A stretch of DNA of 64,000 nucleotides from Candidatus Geocrenenecus huangii (GCA_023268155.1 JALNKM010000005.1:1-64000); one strand, 5' to 3'; positions 8,200 through 17,538 are shown, numbered from the stretch's first letter. Made by a program: numbers and translations. The notes: a model not told the origin generated them from the sequence alone.

Positions 8200-9564
8200 T
8201 TGTCTGGAAGTCTTCTTGTAAAGAATGGCGTGATCGTAACATCCACGGGTATACAGAGGCTTGACATATTGATAATCGATGGAGTAATCGAAGCTCTAGG
8301 TAGAGACCTCAGAAGAGAAGATGCAGAAGTTCTAGACGCCGGCGGGCTACTAGTCTTCCCTGGAGCAGTTGATGAACATGTACATATGAGAGATCCAGGC
8401 TTAACCTATAAGGAGGATTTCGAGACTGGGACTATCGCCGCGGCGTTTGGTGGAGTAACAACTATACTGGAGATGCCTAATACTCTTCCACCCGTAGACT
8501 CGGCCAAGATCCTAAGAGAGAAGAGGACTCTCCTAGAGAATAAAGCATATGTGGACTTTGGATTGTATGGGGTACTCCACGACTCGAATATAGATGATTT
8601 ACCAGAGATGTGGATGGAGGGTGCCGTGGGGTTCAAGATATTTCTAGGCCCGACAACCGGGAACATTCCTGCACCATCTGATAAGACCTTGATCAAAGCA
8701 TTTGAAGAAAGCGCAGCTCACGGTTTCACTCTAGCTCTCCATGCAGAAAACTATAAACTTGTTGAACACTATACAGAGAATGTCAAGAAGACTGGACGTA
8801 ACGACGCAGATGTCTACCCGGATTCAAGACCAAACATATGTGAAGAAGAAGCTGTATCGAGAATTATTCTATTCGCCAAGAAGACGGGGGGAAGAGCATT
8901 GATAGTTCATACAAGCACGAATGAAGCAGTATCGTTAATTAGAGAAGCGAAGATGAGAAACATTAAAGTGTTCTGTGAAACGTGTCCACAGTATTTGCTG
9001 ATGACCCGTGAAGCGTACAGGAGGCTTGGGACTCTTGTAAAGATAAATCCTCCGTTGAGAGATGAGAAGGATAGAGAAGCATTATGGGATGGGCTAAGAG
9101 GAGGAATAGTGGATACCGTCGGGTCAGACCATGCCCCTCACAGCTACGAAGAAAAAACCGTAAATAATGTCTGGGAGGCTGCAGCAGGATTCATAGGAGT
9201 AGAAACACTGTTTCCATTAATTCTTGATTCGGCTTTAAGAGGGCTGATACCACTAGAGAAGATACCACTAGTACTCTCTGAGAACCCGGCCAGGATATTC
9301 GGCATATATCCTCGGAAAGGATCGATAACAACTGGAGCAGACGGAGACCTAGTCATAGTAGATCCAACGCGGGAAAATACGATAAAGGCGGATAAGCTAC
9401 ATAGTAAGCATAGGTTGACACCCTATGATGGAGTGAAGGTCAAAGGTAGGATTAAGTATACAATACTACGTGGAGTAAAGATAATCGATGACGGGGAACT
9501 CGTAAATGAGAAGATGGGTAGATTCATTAAGCCCATAACGAGAGATGACGTCACACTAACCTAA
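8200..9564 (+). CDS. pyrC: Dihydroorotase (class I)
   Basis: Cyclises N-carbamoyl-aspartate to dihydroorotate, the third step of pyrimidine synthesis. It is an amidohydrolase with the zinc motif HVHMRDPG (60-67), a GFKIF segment near 150 that supplies the carbamylated Lys, HAEN about 180, HTST about 238 and GSDHAPHS about 307-314. Length 454 suits class I DHOases. Allantoinases are close relatives, but pyrB nearby favours dihydroorotase. The TTG at 8200 is the only start after an in-frame stop at 8194-8196. Confidence 0.93.
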   Translation: MSGSLLVKNGVIVTSTGIQRLDILIIDGVIEALGRDLRREDAEVLDAGGLLVFPGAVDEHVHMRDPGLTYKEDFETGTIAAAFGGVTTILEMPNTLPPVDSAKILREKRTLLENKAYVDFGLYGVLHDSNIDDLPEMWMEGAVGFKIFLGPTTGNIPAPSDKTLIKAFEESAAHGFTLALHAENYKLVEHYTENVKKTGRNDADVYPDSRPNICEEEAVSRIILFAKKTGGRALIVHTSTNEAVSLIREAKMRNIKVFCETCPQYLLMTREAYRRLGTLVKINPPLRDEKDREALWDGLRGGIVDTVGSDHAPHSYEEKTVNNVWEAAAGFIGVETLFPLILDSALRGLIPLEKIPLVLSENPARIFGIYPRKGSITTGADGDLVIVDPTRENTIKADKLHSKHRLTPYDGVKVKGRIKYTILRGVKIIDDGELVNEKMGRFIKPITRDDVTLT

Positions 9565-10108
9565 TAAATCGCAACGACTGCTATTAACGTCTTCACCTAT
9601 AGATAACTTGTAGAAATTGTTGACTTTCATATGTTGACTCCCTACCAAATCGAATCTTGGTAAAAATCACTAGATGAGAGGTGTATCTCCGACTTAACGA
9701 GTTTCTTCCTTGGTGGCCATTACTCATTCCATCAACTGCTGTGAGCCTCTACTGATCCATCGCTAGATTCTCAGACCTAATGTTTCCTTATATTTCAGTC
9801 TACTTCTATCCCATGTTTTCTTAAAGCTTCCTTAATCTTAGCTATCTCTTCTTTTAACATCTTGATCTCTTTAATTATCATCTCGATGTCGGATGGGAAG
9901 ATGCTTGAAGGTATCATAATAATAGGTATTTCTGTCTAGACTATTAACTTTACTTACGCGGTTCCGAGATAAATCTCTTCGCCCTATTTCTCTGTGAAGC
10001 CTTCTTGGAAAGTTAGTCTACATTGATTGATGAATTAACGTAATGTAATATCTACCTCTATAACATGCTAATATTCATTACATCGCTCTTTGATAATAGT
10101 ATCTGGAG
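9565..10108. other. Intergenic region of 544 bp with a small ORF
   Basis: The only coding candidate is a 40-residue minus-strand ORF, given as its own entry. A weak inverted repeat TACCAA/TTGGTA with an 8-nt loop lies at 9643-9662, about 80 nt after the pyrC stop. AT-rich sequence at 10060-10100, including TTGATAATAG ~20 nt before the next ATG, is the likely promoter of the ADP-forming acyl-CoA synthetase. I see no tRNA or repeat array. Confidence 0.4.
9795..9917 (-). CDS. Small coiled-coil ORF, 40 residues, unknown
   Basis: An ATG-started ORF ending in TGA. After a short MIPSSIFPSD head the rest is one amphipathic charged helix with heptad-like spacing (IIKEIKMLKEEIAKIKEAL), ending KHGIEVD. 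Codons (AAG, ATA, AGA, TTA) look like those of the surrounding genes. It resembles the short helical tails of archaeal antitoxins and small coiled-coil proteins, but no toxin gene is adjacent. No clear ribosome site precedes it. It stands alone between pyrC and the acyl-CoA synthetase gene. Confidence 0.35.
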   Translation of the reverse strand: MIPSSIFPSDIEMIIKEIKMLKEEIAKIKEALRKHGIEVD

Positions 10109-12250
10109 ATGAAGGAAGAAACAGATTATCTGAAGTATCTTTTTGACCCAGCCTCAATCGCCGTCATAGGTGTTTCACAGAACCCCTCAAAGATAGGAAG
10201 CATAATATATCATAGACTCATTAATAATAAAAACTTGGGAATCCTTAAAGCAGAGGTTTACCCCGTCAATCCAAAAATAAGCTCCCTAAACGGTGTAAAA
10301 GTCTACCCCACTATATCTAAAATCCAAGATGATGTCGATCTAGCAGTTATTGCTGTCCCAGCGGAGAGTGTGCCTGAAGTTGTGAGAGAAGCAGGTGGAA
10401 AAAACGTTAAGGTAGCCATAATAATTAGTGGAGGATTCGCAGAAAGCGGTAGAAAAGACCTAGACGAAAAATTGAGAAAAGCTATACAGGAGACGAGCAT
10501 ACGGGTTGTTGGACCAAATACTATAGGAATACTTGATCCCTATAGTGGAGTGGATACATTCTTCCTACCTAGGTTTAAGCCATTATCAAATAGGGGGATG
10601 GCTGAGAGTCTTCCAGAGGTTCAACCCGGAAATGTCGCAGTGATCTCTCAAAGCGGTGCCTTAAGCGAGATAATAATGGATTGCCTAAAAGTGAGCGGGA
10701 TAGGTATTCGGTCAATAGTATGCGTTGGAAATCAAGTAGACCTTACTGTTGAAGATTTCCTTAGATATTTTTCACGAGATCCATTAACGAAAGTTATAGC
10801 ATTGTATCTTGAAGGGGTTAGCGATGGTCGGAGATTCCTTAATGCTTTGATTGAAGCTTCGACTGAGAAACCTGTAGTAGTACTTAAAGCAGGAAAGACA
10901 GAAGTAGCGGGTAGGGCAGCATATACCCATACTGCTAGCATGGTTGGAAGCATTGAAGTATATAGAGGGGCGTTCAAGCAAGCGAGAGTAATAGAAGTTG
11001 AAGACATGGAGGAGATGATTGATATTGTTAAAGCTTTCAGTATTATGAAACCCGCTAAAGGCAATAGATTATTTATCCTAACTAATGCGGGAGGTTTAGC
11101 GGTCATCTCATCCGATCTAGCTTTGCGGTACGGTTTAACGATTCCAAACATACCAGAAGAAGTTTACAGGAATCTCGATGAGCTAAGAATGAAGAAGATA
11201 ATCGACCCGATCGTTGTCCTACAAAATCCACTAGACTTAACAGCGCAGGGAACCTCTGAAACCTTTGAAAAAGTATTTAGAGTAGTTGCAGCCAGCGGGT
11301 TTTTCGATCTCTATCTATTGATGCCAAGTCATCAGCCCCCCACGGTTGATGATACCGTTATAGATAAATTATTCAAAGTATGCAAAGAACATGATTGTGT
11401 TGCAGTAGTATGTGAGCATGGAGAATCAGAATGGTCCAAGTACATAAGAGAAAGATTCGATCAACTAGGCATACCTGCATATCCGGATGTGAGGAGAGCT
11501 TTACGTGCCCTCTCAGCCTTAGCAACACATAGAAGACCAGCGAATAGATTATTTGAGAAAACCCTAAATGTGAACAAGATCGCATGGTTAGATGACCTAG
11601 AGGATGGGCCACTAGATTTAGAGAATGCTGTAAAACTCTTAAACCATTATGATTTATCAACTCCAAAAACTTTGAAAATCTCGAGTGAGGATGAATTAGA
11701 ATACGTGAGTAGAGAATTGTCTTTTCCATTGGTTATGAAGATCTACTCTAGGAAGATTACTCATAAAACGGATATAGGTGGAGTAGTAGTTGGTTTAAAA
11801 ACATACGATGAGCTAAGAGAATCATATAATAGATTGAGGAAAAAGATATCCGAGATGGGCATAGAGTGGGAGGGAGTAATTATTCAAGAAATGGTTAAGG
11901 GAGTAGAGCTACTCCTTGGGTCAAGCCATGACCCGGTCTTCGGGCCTACAATCACTTTCGGTATAGGAGGAGTACTCACAGAAGTTTTAAGAGACTTCTC
12001 GGTAAGAATCGCCCCCGTAACCCTCGATGACGCATTGGAAATGATCAATGAATTAAGAACTAAAAAGGTTCTTGAAGGTTTCAGAGATCTACCCCCGGTC
12101 AATCTAACCGAGCTCGCCTGGACAATCTCAAAGTTCTCGAGGATAACCTGGGAGAATCCTTCGATAAAGCAGTTAGAGATAAATCCATTAATAGCTTCAG
12201 GGAATAGGTTTGAAGCTGTGGATGTTAGAGGATTAATTACTAGAATCTAA
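10109..12250 (+). CDS. acd: Acetyl/acyl-CoA synthetase (ADP-forming), fused alpha-beta
   Basis: Converts an acyl-CoA plus ADP and phosphate to the acid plus ATP, the archaeal substrate-level phosphorylation step at the end of fermentative or oxidative acyl-CoA pathways. The alpha part (1 to about 460) has a CoA-binding Rossmann domain (FDPASIAVIGVS) and succinyl-CoA-ligase-like domains with the phosphorylated His in YTHTAS near 274. The beta part (about 490-713) is an ATP-grasp domain with ITHKTDIGG near 550 carrying the second His. The fused order alpha-beta occurs in several archaea. ATG at 10109 directly follows GGAG, too close for a normal ribosome site, so it may be leaderless. It could act with the acyl-CoA oxidation genes at 49-61 kb. 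Confidence 0.93.
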   Translation: MKEETDYLKYLFDPASIAVIGVSQNPSKIGSIIYHRLINNKNLGILKAEVYPVNPKISSLNGVKVYPTISKIQDDVDLAVIAVPAESVPEVVREAGGKNVKVAIIISGGFAESGRKDLDEKLRKAIQETSIRVVGPNTIGILDPYSGVDTFFLPRFKPLSNRGMAESLPEVQPGNVAVISQSGALSEIIMDCLKVSGIGIRSIVCVGNQVDLTVEDFLRYFSRDPLTKVIALYLEGVSDGRRFLNALIEASTEKPVVVLKAGKTEVAGRAAYTHTASMVGSIEVYRGAFKQARVIEVEDMEEMIDIVKAFSIMKPAKGNRLFILTNAGGLAVISSDLALRYGLTIPNIPEEVYRNLDELRMKKIIDPIVVLQNPLDLTAQGTSETFEKVFRVVAASGFFDLYLLMPSHQPPTVDDTVIDKLFKVCKEHDCVAVVCEHGESEWSKYIRERFDQLGIPAYPDVRRALRALSALATHRRPANRLFEKTLNVNKIAWLDDLEDGPLDLENAVKLLNHYDLSTPKTLKISSEDELEYVSRELSFPLVMKIYSRKITHKTDIGGVVVGLKTYDELRESYNRLRKKISEMGIEWEGVIIQEMVKGVELLLGSSHDPVFGPTITFGIGGVLTEVLRDFSVRIAPVTLDDALEMINELRTKKVLEGFRDLPPVNLTELAWTISKFSRITWENPSIKQLEINPLIASGNRFEAVDVRGLITRI

Positions 12251-12326
12251 AGTCACGGTATACTATATTGTATTAGATACTTTCCACGATTGATCTTATT
12301 AGACCCTAAAGATGATAAAATATGTT

Positions 12327-13028
12327 CTAGGCGGTTGGCTCAACTATGCTTTGTTGTTTATACCATTCATCTTCTGTGAAGGCATTAGCTAAAGCTTCTC
12401 CAAAGGCTATGAATGTTGCATACCATAGATTATAGGGATCTTCGCCTCTGATTAAGTCTACGTGAAGTGTTCCACCGATTGCTTGAGCAAACTCTACGAA
12501 GAATGATTTTAATGCTTCTTCAGATATTTCTCCCACCCTACCGAAGAATTTTACATTCGGCCCCCTTGTTATCCAGCATCCCGCTTTACCAGTTAAAAGA
12601 ATTCTAACCTCCGCGAAGGCCTCACCATACAACCCCTGACTATATCCTAGTTTTCTTATACCTGTTGTTTTGCTTTTTTCTTGTGTTAGGATTCTCAGAG
12701 CTTCACCCAAGACTTTCCCTATATTTCCGATGATCCATGTACTCGATTTTACTGTATTAGTCTCAAGACGTAGATCAATGTTTAACTTAGAGTATTGAGC
12801 TAGTAGCCTTAGCATTTCGTCGAAGGATCTTACACTAGTGTTTATGTTCCAGCTTTCCTTCGAACCCATCGTTATCCTGCAGTTTACAGTGGCGTCTTCT
12901 ACACCCTTAACTATCTTTACAGCCTGAGGACTTGCTTCTAATACTTTGAAAAATGATCTTCGTCTAGGTCTTTCTACCTTTTCAATTTCTGTAGAAGTAT
13001 TCGTACTATGTGAGGAAAAACTGTGCAT
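12327..13028 (-). CDS. HisB-fold (imidazoleglycerol-phosphate dehydratase-like) protein lacking catalytic metal ligands
   Basis: The 233-residue sequence follows the IGP dehydratase layout across its whole length. INTSVRSFDEMLRLLAQYSK (62-81) matches the family's TGIGFLDHMLELLAKHG, NIGKVLGEAL (102-111) matches DIGIVLGEAL, GIRKLG (123-128) matches GIRRFG, and TLHVDLIRGED (187-197) matches LHIDVLYGKN. Every metal-binding motif is changed: DHML is DEML, HHTVED is TWIIGN (97-102), and HHIIEAVFKA is YNLWYATFIA (199-208). It therefore cannot be an Mn-dependent dehydratase of the known kind and is probably a repurposed paralogue. A TATA-like AATATTTAG lies about 25-30 nt before the ATG, suggesting a leaderless transcript of its own. 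It follows cdvB on the same strand after 254 bp. No other his genes are in the window. Confidence 0.72.
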   Translation of the reverse strand: MHSFSSHSTNTSTEIEKVERPRRRSFFKVLEASPQAVKIVKGVEDATVNCRITMGSKESWNINTSVRSFDEMLRLLAQYSKLNIDLRLETNTVKSSTWIIGNIGKVLGEALRILTQEKSKTTGIRKLGYSQGLYGEAFAEVRILLTGKAGCWITRGPNVKFFGRVGEISEEALKSFFVEFAQAIGGTLHVDLIRGEDPYNLWYATFIAFGEALANAFTEDEWYKQQSIVEPTA

Positions 13029-13178
13029 CCTAGTGTTGTAGTTTCATGACTAAATATTAAACGTTTATTAACTAAGCGAATGTTAAACATCTGAAGACTT
13101 CTTCTATAAATACTTGTATTAACGATTTTTCAAGCAACTGTCCCAGCATCGAAAAAAATGACACGCATTAGCTTCTAC

Positions 13179-13195
13179 TTAAGCGTATCGCTTAA
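13179..13195. repeat. Palindrome TTAAGCG-tat-CGCTTAA
   Basis: A perfect inverted repeat with 7-bp arms and a 3-nt centre lies in the 254-bp gap between the cdvB stop and the HisB-like start. On the minus strand it is followed about 20 nt later by a run of seven T (13152-13158), so it could be the 3' end of the cdvB transcript. It could equally be an operator for the downstream gene. Confidence 0.5.
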
Positions 13196-13282
13196 CTTGA
13201 TAAAACCTGTGTGGCAGGGTATCATGAAGAAGGTTGTCTAAAGGGAAAAATTTCAGGATGCCCACAAATGTTCTGACCTTGT

Positions 13283-14011
13283 TTATGCTCCCTCCACTTC
13301 TATCAATCCCTTTTCTTCAAGTGATGTTAGTATGTCCTTTATTTCTTTTACATCGATCTTTAATTCTTCTGAACATTTCTTTAAATCTATCTCACCCCCA
13401 TTCTTCGAGATATACGCATAGATCTTGATCTCTTTTTCGTCTAGAGCAGGTATGTCTGGGAACTTGTTCTTAACGATCTCTACTGCATTCCTCTGCGCTT
13501 CACGCAAGATCTTCTCAGCCTCACTACTCAGTTCCTCATACTTCACAGGCTCCAATCTATTGTATACGGTTGTAGTCGCGAATTCTTCTATACATACAGA
13601 GAGCTCGTGAAGGCTTTGAACCACTTCTGGAGCTATCGGTTTTAGCTCATCTTCCACTTCCGTTAGCAGAGATGTTAGAGGAACTATCAACCCTATTACC
13701 TCTGTTATTTCTATTATGGTTTCTAGTCTTATTTTCACTTGTAGTAGAAGAAGTTGACTTTTCTTAACCATCTCCGCAAGCTTCTTTATCTCGACAATCT
13801 CTTCTGCATAGATCTTCGCTCTATCTTCATCCATATTGACTAGACATTCTACGACTTTTTCAAAGTATTCTTTACTCTTAGCCTCCATCTCCGAGTATCT
13901 TAATCTCAGTCTTTCTATCTGAGCATTAAGTATACTTAGAGAGTTCTCAAGCTTGTTACGGAAAATAATCCTAGTTTCTTCATCAAAAAGGTCTTCATTC
14001 ATTCTGCTCAT
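13283..14011 (-). CDS. cdvB: CdvB-like ESCRT-III (Snf7 family) protein with C-terminal winged helix
   Basis: A membrane-remodelling filament protein of the archaeal Cdv division or vesicle system. Residues about 10-170 are a long helical Snf7-like domain. The segment RLETIIEITEVIGLIVPLTSL and the following LKPIAPEVVQSLHELSVCIEEF match the helix 3-5 region of CdvB (typically ETVVELGDVVGVL...PEV..EL..L). Residues about 190-242 (EIKIYAYISKNGGEIDLKKC onward) are the winged helix that in CdvB binds other Cdv proteins. cdvA and the Vps4-like cdvC are not adjacent, so it may be the division protein or a paralogue. ATG start with a TATA-like GATAAAATC about 30 nt upstream. Confidence 0.85.
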   Translation of the reverse strand: MSRMNEDLFDEETRIIFRNKLENSLSILNAQIERLRLRYSEMEAKSKEYFEKVVECLVNMDEDRAKIYAEEIVEIKKLAEMVKKSQLLLLQVKIRLETIIEITEVIGLIVPLTSLLTEVEDELKPIAPEVVQSLHELSVCIEEFATTTVYNRLEPVKYEELSSEAEKILREAQRNAVEIVKNKFPDIPALDEKEIKIYAYISKNGGEIDLKKCSEELKIDVKEIKDILTSLEEKGLIEVEGA

Positions 14012-14211
14012 CTAACACGATGTCCAACCCCATGATTTTATCTCTTACTCATAAGTTATCCTAGATAGATTCCGAGAAGAATACTTAGGAAATACCAAAT
14101 ACATATCTATATCTTGGCCACATTGATTCTAAAAATCAGAATTCGATATCTTGGGATTCTAGAAAAACAATATCTAAAATAGACTGTGGAAAGTAAGTAT
14201 GTGGGTAGAAG

Positions 14212-16032
14212 ATGTGCGGTATAACTGGATGCATAATAGGACAAGGCAACGTGGCCAAGATATTGTTCAACTCTCTTAAAAGACTTGAGTATAGAGGGTA
14301 TGACTCAGCAGGGGTTTCAACCATATATCAAGGCAAACTCATAGTGAAGAAGGATGCAGGCAAGATCGATGAAATACATTCTAGGTTAGATCTCCTGGAT
14401 CTACCTGGAAACATAGGTATAGCACATACTAGGTGGGCTACTCATGGTGCACCCTCACAAGTAAATGCTCATCCCCATACGGATTGCACGGGAAGTATAG
14501 CCGTAGTACATAATGGAGTATTAGAAAACTTCATGGAACTAAAACAAGAGCTTGAAGCTAGAAAACATGTATTCAGGTCTAAGACAGATACCGAGGTAAT
14601 ACCTCATCTCATTGAAGAATATGTAAAGATGGGGAGGGGCCTTGCTGAAGCAGTATTAGAGGCTTGTAGGAAACTTAGAGGAAGCTATGCTATAGCAGTG
14701 ATATTTACGGGTGAACCCGATAAAATCGTACTCGCTAGAAATGAATCTCCGCTAGTTATAGGATTAGCAAAAGGCATGAATCTAACTGCAAGCGATGCTG
14801 CAGCATTAATTGAACATACGAATAAAGTCGTATTCCTAGAGAATGGAGATATGGCTATAGTTACATCTAACGGTTTCAAGATAATCAGGATAGATACTGG
14901 TGTACCAGTAGAGAGAAAGATCACGGAGCTCAGCTGGACCCTTGAGATGGCTACCAAAGGAGGATATCCACACTACATGCTAAAAGAAATATTCGACCAA
15001 CCCAACGTCCTACGAGAAGCATTAAGAATACAAGAAAGATATCTTGATCTATTAACAGAATTCCTGGATAGAGGAAGAGAAGTATTCTTAATTGCTTCAG
15101 GCACGTCTTACAACGCATGTCTAGTCGGGTCATACATGTTCTCGAAGCTGGCAAGATTATCGACGTACCCTGTTATTGCATCAGAGTTTATTGAAAACTA
15201 CGGTTCATCTATTGGAGTGGATACGGTGATACTTGCGGTAAGCCAGTCAGGTGAGACGGCTGACGTCTTAACATCCATAGACTATGCAAGGTATAGAGCA
15301 GCAACGATTATCGGTATAACGAACGTACTTGGATCCACATTGACTAGAATCGCTAGAGCCTACGTTCTACAGAATGCGGGACCGGAAATAGGCGTCGCTG
15401 CTACTAAAACGTTTACGTCACAATTGATGGTTTTAGCGCTTCTAGCTTTAAGACTTGCTAGGAAGAGGGGAAAGGTATCACAGTATGAGGTAGATGAGTT
15501 CCAAGACGAATTGAGACGTATACCGGAACTAGTCGAGAAAACGCTGAAAATATCTAATGACCCCGTCAAGAACCTTGCAAGAGAAGTTGCGAGGTTCTCT
15601 AGCATGTTTTTCCTCGGTAGAGGTATAAGCAATGCTACGGCTCTAGAAGCCAGATTAAAGATAATGGAGCTCAGTTATATTCCATGTATTGCTTACCCTG
15701 CAGGTGAGAGTAAGCATGGACCTATAAGCGTCGTAGAAGATGGATATCCAGTGTTCTTCATAGCTCCAAACGACGATGCCCGTAAACACTTGATAGGAAA
15801 CATTATGGAGATGAAAGCCCGTGGAGCGAAAATATTCTGTGTTGGAGCTGAGGGAGATGAAGAAATTAAACAACTCTCAGATTGGTACCTTGGGCTACCG
15901 AGCACCCATCCACTTCTTTCCCCGATAGTCTACGTTGTACCATTCCAGTTACTAGCATACTATGCAGCTATAGAGAGAGGATATGATCCTGATAAACCTA
16001 GGAATCTTGCAAAAAGCGTTACCGTTCTCTAA
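14212..16032 (+). CDS. glmS: Glutamine-fructose-6-phosphate aminotransferase (isomerizing)
   Basis: Makes glucosamine 6-phosphate, the entry to amino-sugar and UDP-GlcNAc synthesis. The class II glutamine amidotransferase domain starts with the catalytic Cys2 (MCGITG) and holds the HTRWATHG (about 72-79) and HPHTD motifs. Two SIS domains follow (SGTSYNACLVG about 302, SQSGETADV about 345, PAGESKHGP about 502), and the end carries the conserved PRNLAKSVTV. Length 606 is standard. The ATG follows a weak purine-rich site (GTAGAAG). It runs convergent with herA, with a 48-bp gap. Confidence 0.97.
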   Translation: MCGITGCIIGQGNVAKILFNSLKRLEYRGYDSAGVSTIYQGKLIVKKDAGKIDEIHSRLDLLDLPGNIGIAHTRWATHGAPSQVNAHPHTDCTGSIAVVHNGVLENFMELKQELEARKHVFRSKTDTEVIPHLIEEYVKMGRGLAEAVLEACRKLRGSYAIAVIFTGEPDKIVLARNESPLVIGLAKGMNLTASDAAALIEHTNKVVFLENGDMAIVTSNGFKIIRIDTGVPVERKITELSWTLEMATKGGYPHYMLKEIFDQPNVLREALRIQERYLDLLTEFLDRGREVFLIASGTSYNACLVGSYMFSKLARLSTYPVIASEFIENYGSSIGVDTVILAVSQSGETADVLTSIDYARYRAATIIGITNVLGSTLTRIARAYVLQNAGPEIGVAATKTFTSQLMVLALLALRLARKRGKVSQYEVDEFQDELRRIPELVEKTLKISNDPVKNLAREVARFSSMFFLGRGISNATALEARLKIMELSYIPCIAYPAGESKHGPISVVEDGYPVFFIAPNDDARKHLIGNIMEMKARGAKIFCVGAEGDEEIKQLSDWYLGLPSTHPLLSPIVYVVPFQLLAYYAAIERGYDPDKPRNLAKSVTVL

Positions 16033-16080
16033 TATACGTGTACATATACGTTTAAGCAGGTTTCTTTCAAGAATCTAACT

Positions 16081-17538
16081 TTACAAGTTTCTTTGCTGAG
16101 ATTCGGTGAAGAATAATTTCGTCTCGCCCATGGTTTTTACAGGTAGCTCTCTAACTTTCACAACTATCGGCAGATCGTTAACAACTCTACCTATTACGAG
16201 GCATCTTCTAGGAGGCAAGGTCTTAACGATTCTCTTTACAGTTTCTACATCAACTCTGGAAGCTTTAGCTAGATAGTCTAGGTCTGAATCGTTGGTGAAA
16301 TTGAATAGAAATATATTGTCGGCCTGTCTATAAACTGAGTCTGGAATCATATCTGGCTGATTAGTAACAAATATGGGAAAGATTCCGATATGCCTCATCC
16401 TTGTTACTAAGTCATCCCAGTAAGTATCTCGCAGGTATAAGTGGGCTTCTTCAGCTAGAAGGAATACAGGTGGATACTTATTGTTCTTTAATATCGTGGA
16501 AAGCTTACTTAAGAAGTATTCGACTACAAGTCTTCTACCATGTGGTAGACTCTTTGAGAGATCAACTATCAAAGCTCCACCGTAGTCTAATTCTTCAAGT
16601 AGGTCTTCTATACTCTGTGGATTTTCATCATCGAAAAAATCTAAGTCTTCAATCGATAGTAATCTGCTTAGTAGAGCCTCTCTGACAGACTCATTCATCT
16701 GGGTTTTGGTTAATGCTTCAATCAATCCTCTAAGAGTTACCTTTCCATATACTCTCTCCGCAAGATACCATACTCTGCTGAATTCTCTAAGACTGGCGGA
16801 TGGCGTATCGTAGACGTATCGGAGGATATCCATCATCGTTTTCAAACCTGCATCTAATATTGAAGTCTTAAAATTCTGACTTGGAATTATCACTTTAAGT
16901 CTATTAGATAGGTCGCTTTCTATACCATCAACCCTCTTCGATAACCCTCCATATTCGCCATTCATATCGAACACTATGATTCGAGCTCCATACTCCACCA
17001 GCCCTAATACTAGTAGTTTTGCGAGATGCGATTTACCCATTTCTTTCTTCCCTGTGATTATTGTTAGTCTACCATCTAGAGATTCAGCATTAATAGTAAA
17101 CCACTCACTCATACACTCGCCTAGTAGTAGGGTTCGTCTACCGCTTGTTCTAGAGAGCTCGTTGACTAGAGATGAAGATGCCTTGATTATTCTTGAATTG
17201 AATCTAGATGGAAGCCACAGCACATCATTTCTGAGCTCTCCATTAACCAAGACTCCTCTAAACTTCGCTATTACAAGTCTTGCCTCTCTCAATTTAGCTA
17301 TCAGTGAACCAACTGAGTATGGGTCAACTGAGGATAATGATCTCGCATCTTCTATCGAGAGTTCTCTAAGAGTGTCTTCAAGTATCCCTGGGATATCTGC
17401 ATACTCTATATCGAGCACTTGGATTAAGAGCTTATTTCCACCGTCTTCTATTAGTAGGTAGTCTCCACGTTCAAGAAGTTCTTCATCGGGAGAAGAGAGG
17501 ATCTTGACTGTATCATTATTCTTGGAGAGAATCTTCAT
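16081..17538 (-). CDS. herA: HerA-like DNA translocase/helicase ATPase
   Basis: A hexameric FtsK/HerA-type ATPase that drives DNA-end resection with the nuclease NurA. An N-terminal HAS-barrel-like region (1 to about 135) precedes the RecA core. The P-loop is TGKKEMGKSH near 160-169, with IIVFDMNGEYGGL after it. Walker B is VFLLAEEAHLYL near 352-363, and TNQPDMIPDSV about 385 is the sensor region. The P-loop GKKEMGKSH is less typical than the usual G-x-T-G-S-G-K-S. It overlaps nurA by 4 bp (ATGA), so the two are cotranslated. mre11 and rad50, often in the same operon, are 13 kb away. Confidence 0.88.
   Translation of the reverse strand: MKILSKNNDTVKILSSPDEELLERGDYLLIEDGGNKLLIQVLDIEYADIPGILEDTLRELSIEDARSLSSVDPYSVGSLIAKLREARLVIAKFRGVLVNGELRNDVLWLPSRFNSRIIKASSSLVNELSRTSGRRTLLLGECMSEWFTINAESLDGRLTIITGKKEMGKSHLAKLLVLGLVEYGARIIVFDMNGEYGGLSKRVDGIESDLSNRLKVIIPSQNFKTSILDAGLKTMMDILRYVYDTPSASLREFSRVWYLAERVYGKVTLRGLIEALTKTQMNESVREALLSRLLSIEDLDFFDDENPQSIEDLLEELDYGGALIVDLSKSLPHGRRLVVEYFLSKLSTILKNNKYPPVFLLAEEAHLYLRDTYWDDLVTRMRHIGIFPIFVTNQPDMIPDSVYRQADNIFLFNFTNDSDLDYLAKASRVDVETVKRIVKTLPPRRCLVIGRVVNDLPIVVKVRELPVKTMGETKLFFTESQQRNL

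Noticed and set aside
9565-9790. Possible tRNA or box C/D RNA in the gap after pyrC
   Set aside because: No acceptor or T-arm consensus and no properly spaced C and D boxes on either strand.
12327-13028. Calling this gene hisB (active IGP dehydratase)
   Set aside because: All three metal-ligand motifs are missing and no other histidine genes are nearby.
16976-17461. 161-codon plus-strand ORF over herA
   Set aside because: Shadow of herA; low-complexity Ser/Leu translation with no family features.
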